Positions 1 through 5,063 of a DNA stretch of 5,802 nt are shown piece by piece (within the stretch, counting starts at the first letter, position 1; every line of letters begins with the position of its first letter). Source of the DNA: Acidobacteriota bacterium (GTDB taxonomy: Bacteria; Acidobacteriota; Terriglobia; Terriglobales; Acidobacteriaceae); the NCBI GenBank assembly GCA_021781255.1, contig JAJXXG010000563.1, positions 1 through 5,802 of the forward strand, in the 5' to 3' direction. The position numbers and the translations under genes were made by a program. The notes beneath the pieces are model-generated. The model was not told the DNA's origin and searched no databases. It saw only the letters and a list, made by a program, of their open reading frames with translations.

Positions 1-965
1 TCAACCCCACGCTGCCGCCTCAGTTGAACGCCATCGTCCTGCGCGCCATGGAAAAGCAGCCCGAAGCGCGTTTCCAGACCGCCGATGAGTTCCGCAATGC
101 GCTCAAGGCCCTCCGCGAGCAGCTCACTGCGCAGCCCGCGCCTCAAGCCCCCGTGCAAACACCAGAATTCGGATTCGCTCCCGGGGCTCCGCCGCCCTTC
201 GCCGCAACCCAGCCCCCGGCGCAATCCCCGGGGTTCGCTCCCGTCTCTTTGCCGCCCGCACCCGCAAGCCAAAGCACCGGCAAAAGCCGCCGCGGACTGT
301 GGATCGCGATGGGTGCCCTGGCGGCCATCCTCGCCCTCGTAGCGGTCGCCACCGTGCTGCCGCGCGTCTTCGCAACCCATGCCGGCTCCAAGCCCGCATC
401 TGCGGCGCAGGATACGCAGGCCTCCGCGGCAATGCCCGCCCCGGTCAGCACGACGCAGCCAGCCAGCACCTCACCCGATGCGGCCCAGCAGCCCAATCCC
501 GCCGGCACGCCGGCCGCAACGCCCGCTCCCAACGCCACCGCCGCGCCCGCCGGCCAGCCGCAGCCCGCGTCCGGCGCCTCGCCGCGCCCCGCCTACACGC
601 GCCATCAACCACCCTTGGCATCGTACCCGCAGCCGCAGGCGGCCATGCCCGCTCCATCGCAACCCGGAGGCGCCACACCGCCCGTCGGTCCTTCGCCTCA
701 GGAAATTCGACAGGCCCGCAATCGCCTCATGAATCTCGGTGCGCGAGCCGATGCGGCACAAAGCGGCGTCCAGCAGATTCGCAGCCAGCAGCAGGCTCAG
801 GGTCTTGATATTCGAGGAGACATCCTCGCCTCCATGAGCCGGATGAACGCCGACCTCACCGAGGCAAACCGCTCTCTTGATCAAAACGACCTGCAATCCG
901 CAAAGGAATACATGGATCGCGCCGACCACGAGATCTCCACCCTGGAATCCTTCCTCGGCAGGTAA
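1..965 (+). CDS. Ser/Thr protein kinase, C-terminal part (5' end outside window)
   Basis: The reading frame is open from nt 3 and ends at TAA 963-965, giving about 320 visible residues. The first ~37 residues (NPTLPPQLNAIVLRAMEKQP, then the EARFQTADEFRNAL segment) match the last helices of bacterial Hanks-type Ser/Thr kinase domains, in which a conserved Arg precedes the F-x-(S/T)-A-x-E/D-F pattern. A Pro/Ala/Gln-rich cytoplasmic linker follows. A single hydrophobic segment (GLWIAMGALAAILALVAVAT, about visible residues 98-117) comes after basic residues KSRR, which suggests that the kinase lies in the cytoplasm and the rest outside. Next come ~110 residues of Pro/Ala/Thr-rich low-complexity sequence and a charged, probably helical C-terminal region of ~85 residues that could oligomerise or bind a partner. 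The catalytic residues lie upstream of the window, so activity cannot be judged. Substrate and signal are unknown. The TTG at 24 is an internal Leu codon, not a start, because homology continues upstream of it. Confidence 0.88.
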   Translation, partial: NPTLPPQLNAIVLRAMEKQPEARFQTADEFRNALKALREQLTAQPAPQAPVQTPEFGFAPGAPPPFAATQPPAQSPGFAPVSLPPAPASQSTGKSRRGLWIAMGALAAILALVAVATVLPRVFATHAGSKPASAAQDTQASAAMPAPVSTTQPASTSPDAAQQPNPAGTPAATPAPNATAAPAGQPQPASGASPRPAYTRHQPPLASYPQPQAAMPAPSQPGGATPPVGPSPQEIRQARNRLMNLGARADAAQSGVQQIRSQQQAQGLDIRGDILASMSRMNADLTEANRSLDQNDLQSAKEYMDRADHEISTLESFLGR

Positions 966-974
966 CAGAAGCTC

Positions 975-986
975 GGACCTAGGTCC
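975..986. repeat. Perfect 12-bp palindrome after the kinase gene
   Basis: GGACCTAGGTCC is a perfect palindrome beginning 9 nt after the kinase stop codon. It has no loop and no following T-run, so it is not a convincing intrinsic terminator. It might be a protein-binding site or chance. It contains an in-frame TAG (980-982) that closes the Rhs reading frame on its upstream side. Confidence 0.35.
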
Positions 987-995
987 CCAGCAGTA

Positions 996-1135
996 GCCGG
1001 GTGCCCCATCCATGGCGTCCGCCGCAGGCGGGCGACATGGGTGGGAATCCAGGAACCCACCCCGGAACAAAATACACAAACATCCCGCTCACCAGGCGTT
1101 ATCTTGTGGACATGGGCGGCGATCAGGTGACGGAG
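996..1135 (+). repeat. Direct repeat copy A (hairpin element plus start of rhs fragment)
   Basis: This 140-bp stretch recurs in the same orientation at 2589-2727. It has three parts: a hairpin of about 40 nt (1005-1045), a moderately conserved 50-bp spacer (1046-1095, about 36 of 50 positions equal by eye), and 40 bp of rhs coding sequence (1096-1135) identical to 2688-2727. Overall identity is roughly 85% by eye. Similarity starts abruptly at GCCGGGTGCC and stops abruptly after GACGGAG, where copy A continues into the Rhs core and copy B into unrelated DNA. The two copies bracket the toxin/immunity pair. Confidence 0.88.
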
Positions 1136-2119
1136 CTGGACGGCACGGGCGCGTGGCAGCACTCGAACATCTGGGCGGGCGGCAAGCTTGTGGCAACCTA
1201 CGACGCCAAGGGGATTCACTTTGCGCTTTCCGATCCCCTGGGAACGAAGCGGGTGCAGGCCAACGCCGCCGGCCAGGTGGACGAGAGCTGCACGGGGCTG
1301 CCCTTCGGCAACGACCTGGGCAACCCCACCAGCCTCCCCTGCGCGCAGACGGCCAACGCGCTCGCCACCAACGACGACGCAACCGAACACCACTTCACGC
1401 AGAAAGAACGCGACGCCGAATCCGGCAACGACTATTTCCTGGCACGCTACTACAGCAGTGCCATGGGCCGCTTTATGTCCCCGGACTGGAGCGCCAAGGA
1501 AACGCCCGTACCCTACGCCGTCTTCACCGACCCCCAGAGCCTCAACCTCTATGCCTATGTGAGAAACAATCCGCTCACGCGCGTAGATGCGGATGGGCAC
1601 TGCAATGCGAACGACTGGGGCTGCAATCCCTGGAGCTCCAACAATTCCAACAACAACTGGAACACGTTACACCAGATCCAAAATCCAGCGGCCCAACAGC
1701 AGAACACTCAAACGCAGGATACTCAACCCGCTGATAACACTCTGCTAGCTCAGAACCAGCCGCCACCGCCGCCAGGTCGAACTCCCGTGCAAGGGCAGCC
1801 GCCGGATTCAACTGTGACGATCCCGGACGGCAAGGGCGGCAGTACCGAGCGAACGTTTGGCCCGGATGGAAAGGCAGTGAAGGACATTGATCGTGGCCAT
1901 GACCATGGCGCAGGCGATCCGCACGCGCACGATTGGGATTGGACCAAGAATAGGCCACGTCAGCCAGGTCGTCCACTGACACCTGAAGAACAGCAGAATC
2001 TAAAACGGACAGCAGGCGGGGTCTCGGCGGGAGTCATCATCTATTGGATTATCAGTGAGGCAACGCGGCTCTTCCCGCCCGCGAAACCTCATCCCAGTGC
2101 CATAAGGAGATCAAAATGA
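1001..2119 (+). CDS. Orphan Rhs-family tip: partial Rhs core fused to a variable C-terminal (candidate toxin) domain
   Basis: Up to 372 residues from GTG 1001. Residues ~33-200 are Rhs-repeat core: RRYLVDMGGDQVTELDGTGAW, WAGGKLVATYD, LSDPLGTKRVQANAAGQV, then the hallmark QKERDAESGNDYFLARYY, GRFMSPDW and LNLYAYVRNNPLTRVDADGH. A polymorphic C-terminus follows: an Asn/Gln-rich linker, a PPPPP stretch, then ~100 residues (271-372) with a His/Asp cluster (DIDRGHDHGAGDPHAHDWDW, 295-314) and a hydrophobic segment (GGVSAGVIIYWIISEATRLF, 339-358). In full-length Rhs proteins a large beta-cage encloses the C-terminal toxin. Here the N-terminal part, most of the cage and any secretion domain are missing, so this is a displaced orphan module or a pseudogene fragment. 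The start is uncertain: GTG 1001 lies beside a repeat hairpin without a Shine-Dalgarno sequence, and ATG 1037 or ATG 1112 are in frame. The stop overlaps the next gene (ATGA). The toxin activity is not known; the His/Asp cluster suggests a metal-dependent or nuclease-like active site, but that is inference. Confidence 0.85.
   Translation: MPHPWRPPQAGDMGGNPGTHPGTKYTNIPLTRRYLVDMGGDQVTELDGTGAWQHSNIWAGGKLVATYDAKGIHFALSDPLGTKRVQANAAGQVDESCTGLPFGNDLGNPTSLPCAQTANALATNDDATEHHFTQKERDAESGNDYFLARYYSSAMGRFMSPDWSAKETPVPYAVFTDPQSLNLYAYVRNNPLTRVDADGHCNANDWGCNPWSSNNSNNNWNTLHQIQNPAAQQQNTQTQDTQPADNTLLAQNQPPPPPGRTPVQGQPPDSTVTIPDGKGGSTERTFGPDGKAVKDIDRGHDHGAGDPHAHDWDWTKNRPRQPGRPLTPEEQQNLKRTAGGVSAGVIIYWIISEATRLFPPAKPHPSAIRRSK
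1005..1045. repeat. Two-storey REP-like hairpin, copy A
   Basis: The outer stem pairs CCCATCCATG (1005-1014) with CATGGGTGGG (1036-1045): ten pairs, one of them T-G. A single G/A mismatch (1015/1035) separates it from an inner stem pairing CGTCCGCC (1016-1023) with GGCGGGCG (1027-1034), closed by a GCA loop. No T-run follows, so it looks like a dispersed palindromic element or RNA structure rather than a standard terminator. It starts 39 nt after the kinase stop codon and could still protect the kinase mRNA 3' end. Confidence 0.75.
2104..2110 (+). promoter_or_regulatory. Strong ribosome binding site for the candidate immunity gene
   Basis: AAGGAGA lies 5 nt before ATG 2116, inside the last codons of the Rhs fragment. 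It fixes the start of the downstream gene and contrasts with the absence of such a site before the Rhs fragment. This suggests that the small protein can be translated well even if the toxin tip is not. Confidence 0.8.
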
Positions 2120-2544
2120 GTGTTCAGTCTATGACGACCATAGAGCGATTCAACAGCTTGCGGTGGCACGATTCGAAATTGATAGGCCTCTGCTTCTATA
2201 AGTCAGACGGCGAGGACAGGGTAAAGCTGTCCCTGGAACTCATCGGGGAAGGCGGCGCTCTAACCCAGGCTGAGATGATCTTCAAGGAATGCGCGTATTT
2301 TTCTGCGGATGTTTTCCTTGAAGCCAAATCCATGTGTGCTGACGACATCTCAGCAGCGGAATGTTACGAGTCCTCGGACTGGAAGAGGGCCGTCTCTGAG
2401 CCGCAGCCGTTCGATGTCATCCAAGGCAATCGGGGGCTTGAGCAGCACCTGCACTTCAGTATCAGCCTGATCCCGCCTGGGGGAACCGTCAACCTCTTGG
2501 CCAAGGATTTTGAACTGTTGGAAAGTGCCCAAGCCAGAGCATGA
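2116..2544 (+). CDS. Small cytosolic protein, candidate immunity protein for the Rhs C-terminal domain
   Basis: 142 residues; the ATG overlaps the Rhs stop codon (ATGA, 2116-2119) and follows a good ribosome binding site, so the pair is probably translationally coupled. No signal peptide or membrane segment is visible. The protein is acidic, with alternating hydrophobic stretches suggesting a mainly beta or alpha/beta fold. Notable segments are FNSLRWHDSKLIGLCF (13-28), a Cys-containing middle (FKECAYF, SMCADDISAAECY) and a hydrophobic C-terminal part, HLHFSISLIPPGGTVNLLAK. I do not recognise a named family with certainty. The immunity role is inferred from position: Rhs and other polymorphic toxin genes are typically followed at once by their cognate immunity gene. 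Codon use and AT content are looser than in recA or coaD, as usual for exchanged toxin/immunity modules. An unrelated Rhs accessory protein is the main alternative. Confidence 0.75.
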   Translation: MSVQSMTTIERFNSLRWHDSKLIGLCFYKSDGEDRVKLSLELIGEGGALTQAEMIFKECAYFSADVFLEAKSMCADDISAAECYESSDWKRAVSEPQPFDVIQGNRGLEQHLHFSISLIPPGGTVNLLAKDFELLESAQARA

Positions 2545-2565
2545 GTTAGCGCATTCAGTTACCGC

Positions 2566-2587
2566 AGGCCGCCTTTCGGGGCGGCCT
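2566..2587. terminator. GC-rich hairpin after the candidate immunity gene (possible terminator)
   Basis: AGGCCGCC (2566-2573) pairs perfectly with GGCGGCCT (2580-2587) around the loop TTTCGG, beginning 22 nt after the stop at 2544. The stem is strong, but only two T residues follow, so termination is uncertain. The second direct repeat begins at 2589, directly behind it. Confidence 0.45.
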
Positions 2588-2597
2588 TGCCGGGTGC

Positions 2598-2637
2598 CCC
2601 ATCCATGCCGTTCGCGCCAGCGGACGACATGGGTGGG
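2598..2637. repeat. Two-storey REP-like hairpin, copy B
   Basis: The outer stem CCCATCCATG (2598-2607) / CATGGGTGGG (2628-2637) is identical to copy A. A C/A mismatch (2608/2627) replaces the G/A mismatch. The inner stem CGTTCGC (2609-2615) / GCGGACG (2620-2626) has seven pairs and a GCCA loop. Relative to copy A, one pair changes from T-G to T-A and another from C-G to T-G, so pairing survives at both changed positions. Confidence 0.75.
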
Positions 2638-2688
2638 TGACCACGAACCTACCCCAGAACAAAAGAAACAAACTTCACGCTGCCAAAG

Positions 2689-2727
2689 CGTTATCTTGTG
2701 GACATGGGCGGCGATCAGGTGACGGAG
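2689..2727 (+). pseudogene. Rhs remnant of 13 codons
   Basis: In one frame this encodes RYLVDMGGDQVTE, identical to residues 33-45 of the upstream Rhs fragment. The Rhs match then ends and the frame runs on as unrelated low-quality sequence (AGGPTAVGSQ and onward) through a hairpin repeat. It is a scar of a second Rhs module or of a duplication or excision event, not a gene. The in-frame TGA at 2638-2640 bounds it upstream. Confidence 0.75.
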
Positions 2728-2783
2728 GCGGGTGGTCCGACTGCCGTAGGAAGTCAGGCGAGTTTTCCCACAAAGGATGGTTG

Positions 2784-2827
2784 CCCCGGGTGCCGGGGTC
2801 CCCACGGACAGGTCTTCGTCCGTGGGG
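2784..2827. repeat. Tandem double hairpin, probable dispersed repeat
   Basis: Two perfect inverted repeats stand back to back. CCCCGG (2784-2789) pairs with CCGGGG (2793-2798) around GTG. After one base, CCCCACGGAC (2800-2809) pairs with GTCCGTGGGG (2818-2827) around an 8-nt loop. No T-run follows on the plus strand. The pattern resembles intergenic palindromic repeats of GC-rich bacteria; its function is unknown. Confidence 0.6.
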
Positions 2828-3015
2828 TGGGGATGCCTCGCATTTGGGCACGCGGGATCGGCGGGTGGGAAACCGCAACCCTCCCAGCCACCCCCCAAAA
2901 ATCCTCCGCCTAATTTGCACATAATTTCCCCTCAATCCCGCACAATGAAATTGCGGCAGGTGAAACCACACCTCCGCTCCCGCTCCGTACCGGATTCCGT
3001 CCAGTCACCACCCCG

Positions 3016-3050
3016 GCTAAGAGCTGGCAGCTAGAAGCTAGAGGCTGGAA
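3016..3050. repeat. Five tandem 7-bp repeats
   Basis: The units are GCTAAGA, GCTGGCA, GCTAGAA, GCTAGAG and GCTGGAA, perfectly in phase with no gaps; the consensus is GCTRGAA. A C-rich tract (six C, T, eight C; 3054-3068) follows almost directly. The period is not a multiple of three and there is no gene here, so a coding explanation is unlikely. Such heptamer arrays can vary in length by replication slippage. Confidence 0.75.
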
Positions 3051-3171
3051 ACTCCCCCCTCCCCCCCCGGCAAAAATTATTTGCAGTTTTCCACAGAATG
3101 CTTGCAGAAAATTACGCCCATGCACAGCGACCTCGCATAGCAAAAGTATAAATAGATGAAAAATATAACAC

Positions 3172-3657
3172 TTAACTGGCGCTAATCCGCCCGCGCAGCC
3201 GTTTGATCACGTTCGGCGGCACCAGTCCCGTCACGTCCCCGCCAAAGCTGAACACTTCCTTCACCATCCGCGAGCTCACAAACGAGTAGCGTCCCGCCGG
3301 CTGCAGAAACACCGTCTCAATCTCCGGAGCCAGCCGCCGGTTCATCAGCGCCATCTGGAACTCGTGCTCATAGTCGCTGATCGCGCGAATCCCGCGCAGC
3401 ACCGCCGTCGCTCCCTGCCGCCGCGCAAAGTCCACCATCAGCCCGTCAAACGTCGCCACGCTCACATTCCCCAGCGCGCTCGTCGACTCCCGCAGCATCT
3501 CCACGCGCTCCTCCACCGTAAACAGCGGATTCTTCACCGGATTCTTCAGAATCGCCACCGTCAGATGCTCAAACAGCTTCGACCCGCGCTGAATCAGGTC
3601 AAGGTGACCATTCGTCGGCGGGTCAAACGTACCGGGATAAAGGGCTTTTACGCTCAT
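3172..3657 (-). CDS. coaD: Phosphopantetheine adenylyltransferase
   Basis: 161 residues from ATG (3657-3655), close to the usual ~160 of the family. The enzyme transfers AMP from ATP to 4'-phosphopantetheine, giving dephospho-CoA and pyrophosphate, the penultimate step of coenzyme A synthesis in the cytosol. Visible signatures are the nucleotidyltransferase start ALYPGTFDPPTNGHLDLI with the (T/H)xGH site TNGH (15-18), LRGIRAISDYEHEFQMALMN (88-107), which binds substrate in known CoaD enzymes, and the late motif VSSRMVKEV (127-135) corresponding to the ISSS-type nucleotide loop. All appear intact. A TTG one codon earlier could extend it by one residue, but the ATG fits the family better. The upstream Shine-Dalgarno is weak (GAG about 10 nt before). 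It lies downstream of recA on the same strand, with a terminator between, so it is probably transcribed mostly from its own promoter or by read-through. Confidence 0.96.
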   Translation of the reverse strand: MSVKALYPGTFDPPTNGHLDLIQRGSKLFEHLTVAILKNPVKNPLFTVEERVEMLRESTSALGNVSVATFDGLMVDFARRQGATAVLRGIRAISDYEHEFQMALMNRRLAPEIETVFLQPAGRYSFVSSRMVKEVFSFGGDVTGLVPPNVIKRLRGRISAS

Positions 3658-3700
3658 CAAAGCAACTCAAAAAGGATTCTAGCAGCGCCGCTCGCCGCAA

Positions 3701-3732
3701 AACAGAAAAGGCGGCCAAATCATCGGCCGCCT
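3701..3732 (-). terminator. Intrinsic terminator after recA
   Basis: On the minus strand AGGCGGCC (3732-3725) pairs with GGCCGCCT (3716-3709) around an 8-nt loop, followed directly by TTTTCTGTTTT. The 8-bp GC-rich stem plus T-run is a standard Rho-independent terminator placed 22 nt after the recA stop. It separates recA from coaD. Confidence 0.85.
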
Positions 3733-3754
3733 CGTCTCCGCTCTAAATCCCGCT

Positions 3755-4831
3755 CTACACGCGCCGCGCCCGCACCGCTTCCTTGGCCTCCGCCGCGCCG
3801 CCCGCCGGCGCCTCGGGAACCTCTGCCTTGGCGACGCCGATGTTCAGCTTCTTCCGCACCTCGCCATCCATGCGCGCGAACATATCCTTGTTCTCCTTCA
3901 GGAAGCCGCGGGTATTCTCCCGGCCCTGCCCGATGCGCTCGCCCGCATAGCTGTACCACGCCCCCGACTTCTCCACGATGTTGTTCGCCACGGCCAGGTC
4001 CAGCACATCGCCCTCGCGGCTGATACCTTCGCCATACAGAATGTCGAACTCCGCCTCGCGGAACGGCGCCGCCACCTTGTTCTTGACAATCTTCACCTTG
4101 GTCCGCGAACCCACCACCGTGTCGCCTTCCTTCACGGCCGCAATCCGCCGGATATCCACCCGCACCGACGAGTAGAACTTCAGCGCCCTTCCGCCCGTCG
4201 TCGTTTCCGGATTACCGAACATCACGCCAATCTTTTCGCGTATCTGGTTGATGAAAATCAGCGCGGTCCGCGACTTGGAGACCGTGCCTGTCAGCTTGCG
4301 CAGCGCCTGCGACATCAGCCGCGCCTGCAGGCCCATGTGGGATTCGCCCATCTCGCCGTCCAGCTCCGCCTTCGGCACCAGCGCCGCCACTGAGTCCACC
4401 ACCAGCACGTCAATCGCCCCGGAGCGCACCAGCGCCTCCGTGATCTCCAGGGCCTGCTCGCCGCTATCCGGCTGTGAAACCAGCAGGTTATCCACATCCA
4501 CGCCCAGCTTCTTGGCATAGCCGGGGTCCAGCGCGTGCTCCGCATCCACAAAGGCCGCCAGCCCGCCCATCCGCTGGGCCTCCGCAATAATCTGCAACGT
4601 AATCGTCGTCTTACCCGAAGACTCCGGCCCGTACACCTCAGTTACGCGGCCGCGCGGAATGCCACCCACCCCCAGCGCTGCATCAAAGCTGATGGAGCCG
4701 GTGGAAATCACCGCAATCGGCAGCAAGGCTTCCTTTGACCCGAGCCGCACAATGGACCCTTTCCCAAATTGTTTTTCGATCTGCGAAAGGGCCAGTTCTA
4801 CTGCTTTAGCGCGGTCATCGGCGATGGCCAT
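3755..4831 (-). CDS. recA: Recombinase RecA
   Basis: 358 residues. RecA forms an ATP-dependent filament on single-stranded DNA, catalyses homologous pairing and strand exchange, and activates self-cleavage of LexA in the SOS response. Visible elements: N-terminal oligomerisation helix ([18 protein letters not shown], 14-31), Walker A GPESSGKT (68-75), catalytic Glu98 in FVDAEHALD, Walker [13 protein letters not shown] (Asp146), loop L1 around [13 protein letters not shown] (159-171), loop L2 around [18 protein letters not shown] (197-214), the protomer-interface [13 protein letters not shown], and a DNA-binding C-terminal domain. The tail after ~335 is Ala/Glu-rich but ends basic (VRARRV), unlike the acidic tail of E. 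coli RecA. The ATG at 4831 is chosen because [15 protein letters not shown] is the normal RecA start and GAGGAG lies 9 nt upstream; an open extension of 20 codons further up lacks both. No intein or frameshift is present. Confidence 0.98.
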   Translation of the reverse strand: MAIADDRAKAVELALSQIEKQFGKGSIVRLGSKEALLPIAVISTGSISFDAALGVGGIPRGRVTEVYGPESSGKTTITLQIIAEAQRMGGLAAFVDAEHALDPGYAKKLGVDVDNLLVSQPDSGEQALEITEALVRSGAIDVLVVDSVAALVPKAELDGEMGESHMGLQARLMSQALRKLTGTVSKSRTALIFINQIREKIGVMFGNPETTTGGRALKFYSSVRVDIRRIAAVKEGDTVVGSRTKVKIVKNKVAAPFREAEFDILYGEGISREGDVLDLAVANNIVEKSGAWYSYAGERIGQGRENTRGFLKENKDMFARMDGEVRKKLNIGVAKAEVPEAPAGGAAEAKEAVRARRV

Positions 4832-4840
4832 GGGGGGATA

Positions 4841-4846
4841 CTCCTC
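4841..4846 (-). promoter_or_regulatory. Ribosome binding site of recA
   Basis: GAGGAG on the minus strand, 9 nt before ATG 4831. It decides between this start and the open upstream extension of the frame to 4891. Confidence 0.85.
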
Positions 4847-4919
4847 AAATTTGCTCGCCGGGCGCGGCTCCCGGTTGAGAGACAAAAACACGCGGCGGCC
4901 TGGATTGGATTTCGTTCGG

Positions 4920-4925
4920 ATTGTA
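4920..4925 (-). promoter_or_regulatory. Weak candidate -10 element for recA
   Basis: TACAAT on the minus strand (one mismatch to TATAAT) would start a leader of roughly 80 nt for recA. No good -35 hexamer lies 17 nt upstream (TATCCT is found there), so this is only a candidate. I saw no match to the common LexA operators (GAACnnnnGTTC, CTGT-n8-ACAG or GTTC-n7-GTTC) in 4832-5063. Confidence 0.25.
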
Positions 4926-5063
4926 GCAGGGCAGGCTGGCGAAGGATAGGAAAATTAGCGAAACAAAAGAGAAGATCGCGCGGGCCCAGCGATGGCTTCC
5001 TTTAGCCAGGCCCTCGTCCCGGCCCGCACTGCACGCAACCTTCAACCACAGGGGGGAATTCGT

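Larger units (their letters stand above)
2589..2727 (+). repeat. Direct repeat copy B
   Basis: Second copy of the 996-1135 repeat, in the same orientation 1593 bp downstream, just behind the candidate immunity gene. It keeps the hairpin (2598-2637), the diverged spacer and the identical 40-bp rhs segment (2688-2727), then switches to unrelated sequence. Unlike copy A it has an in-frame TGA (2638-2640) at the 3' edge of the hairpin, so nothing upstream can be translated into the rhs frame. Confidence 0.88.
2728..3171. other. Gene-free stretch between the Rhs island and coaD
   Basis: Open frames here are overlapped by repeats on both strands and encode Pro/Arg/Gly-rich sequence without a ribosome binding site or family resemblance, so I call none of them. 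Contents in order are the double hairpin (2784-2827), a GC-rich part to ~2905, a short less GC-rich stretch around 2909-2950, the heptamer repeats (3016-3050), a C-rich tract (3054-3068), and AT-rich DNA (3140-3175) just past the coaD stop. No clear intrinsic terminator for coaD could be drawn. Confidence 0.6.
4832..5063. other. Divergent intergenic region recA / VWFA-related gene
   Basis: 232 bp between two divergently transcribed genes must hold both promoters. Apart from the recA ribosome binding site, the weak TACAAT and the G-rich ribosome binding site of the plus-strand gene, I see no clear operator, hairpin or RNA gene. The part around 4945-4980 is richer in A/T than the surroundings. 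Confidence 0.5.

Noticed and set aside
471..1079. Long minus-strand frame over the kinase tail
   Set aside because: Shadow of a GC-rich Pro/Ala-coding region; the plus strand has a clear kinase end, membrane segment and helical tail.
996..2727. Insertion sequence or composite transposon formed by the direct repeats
   Set aside because: No transposase or integrase is encoded between the repeats and no target-site duplication was seen; the repeats contain rhs coding sequence, which fits recombination better than transposition.
2350..2922. Open frame of 190 codons on the minus strand over the immunity gene and the repeats
   Set aside because: It runs antisense through a better gene and through copy B of the repeat; its sequence is repeat-derived and has no ribosome binding site. 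Similar antisense frames over copy A (881-1600 minus) give related peptides only because the DNA repeats.
2589..3050. CRISPR-like array
   Set aside because: The repeats are either two distant copies or contiguous heptamers; there are no evenly spaced repeats with unique spacers.
3081..3092. TTTTCCACA resembling a DnaA box
   Set aside because: A single near-match with no neighbouring boxes or AT-rich unwinding region; no origin is supported.
3364..4023. Plus-strand frame of 219 codons across coaD and recA
   Set aside because: Arg/Pro-rich shadow antisense to two unmistakable housekeeping genes.
4832..4891. N-terminal extension of recA by 20 codons
   Set aside because: The added residues are not RecA-like, and the internal ATG at 4831 has a GAGGAG at ideal distance.
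4832..5063. LexA/SOS operator upstream of recA
   Set aside because: None of the common LexA palindromes could be found by eye; a lineage-specific operator cannot be excluded.
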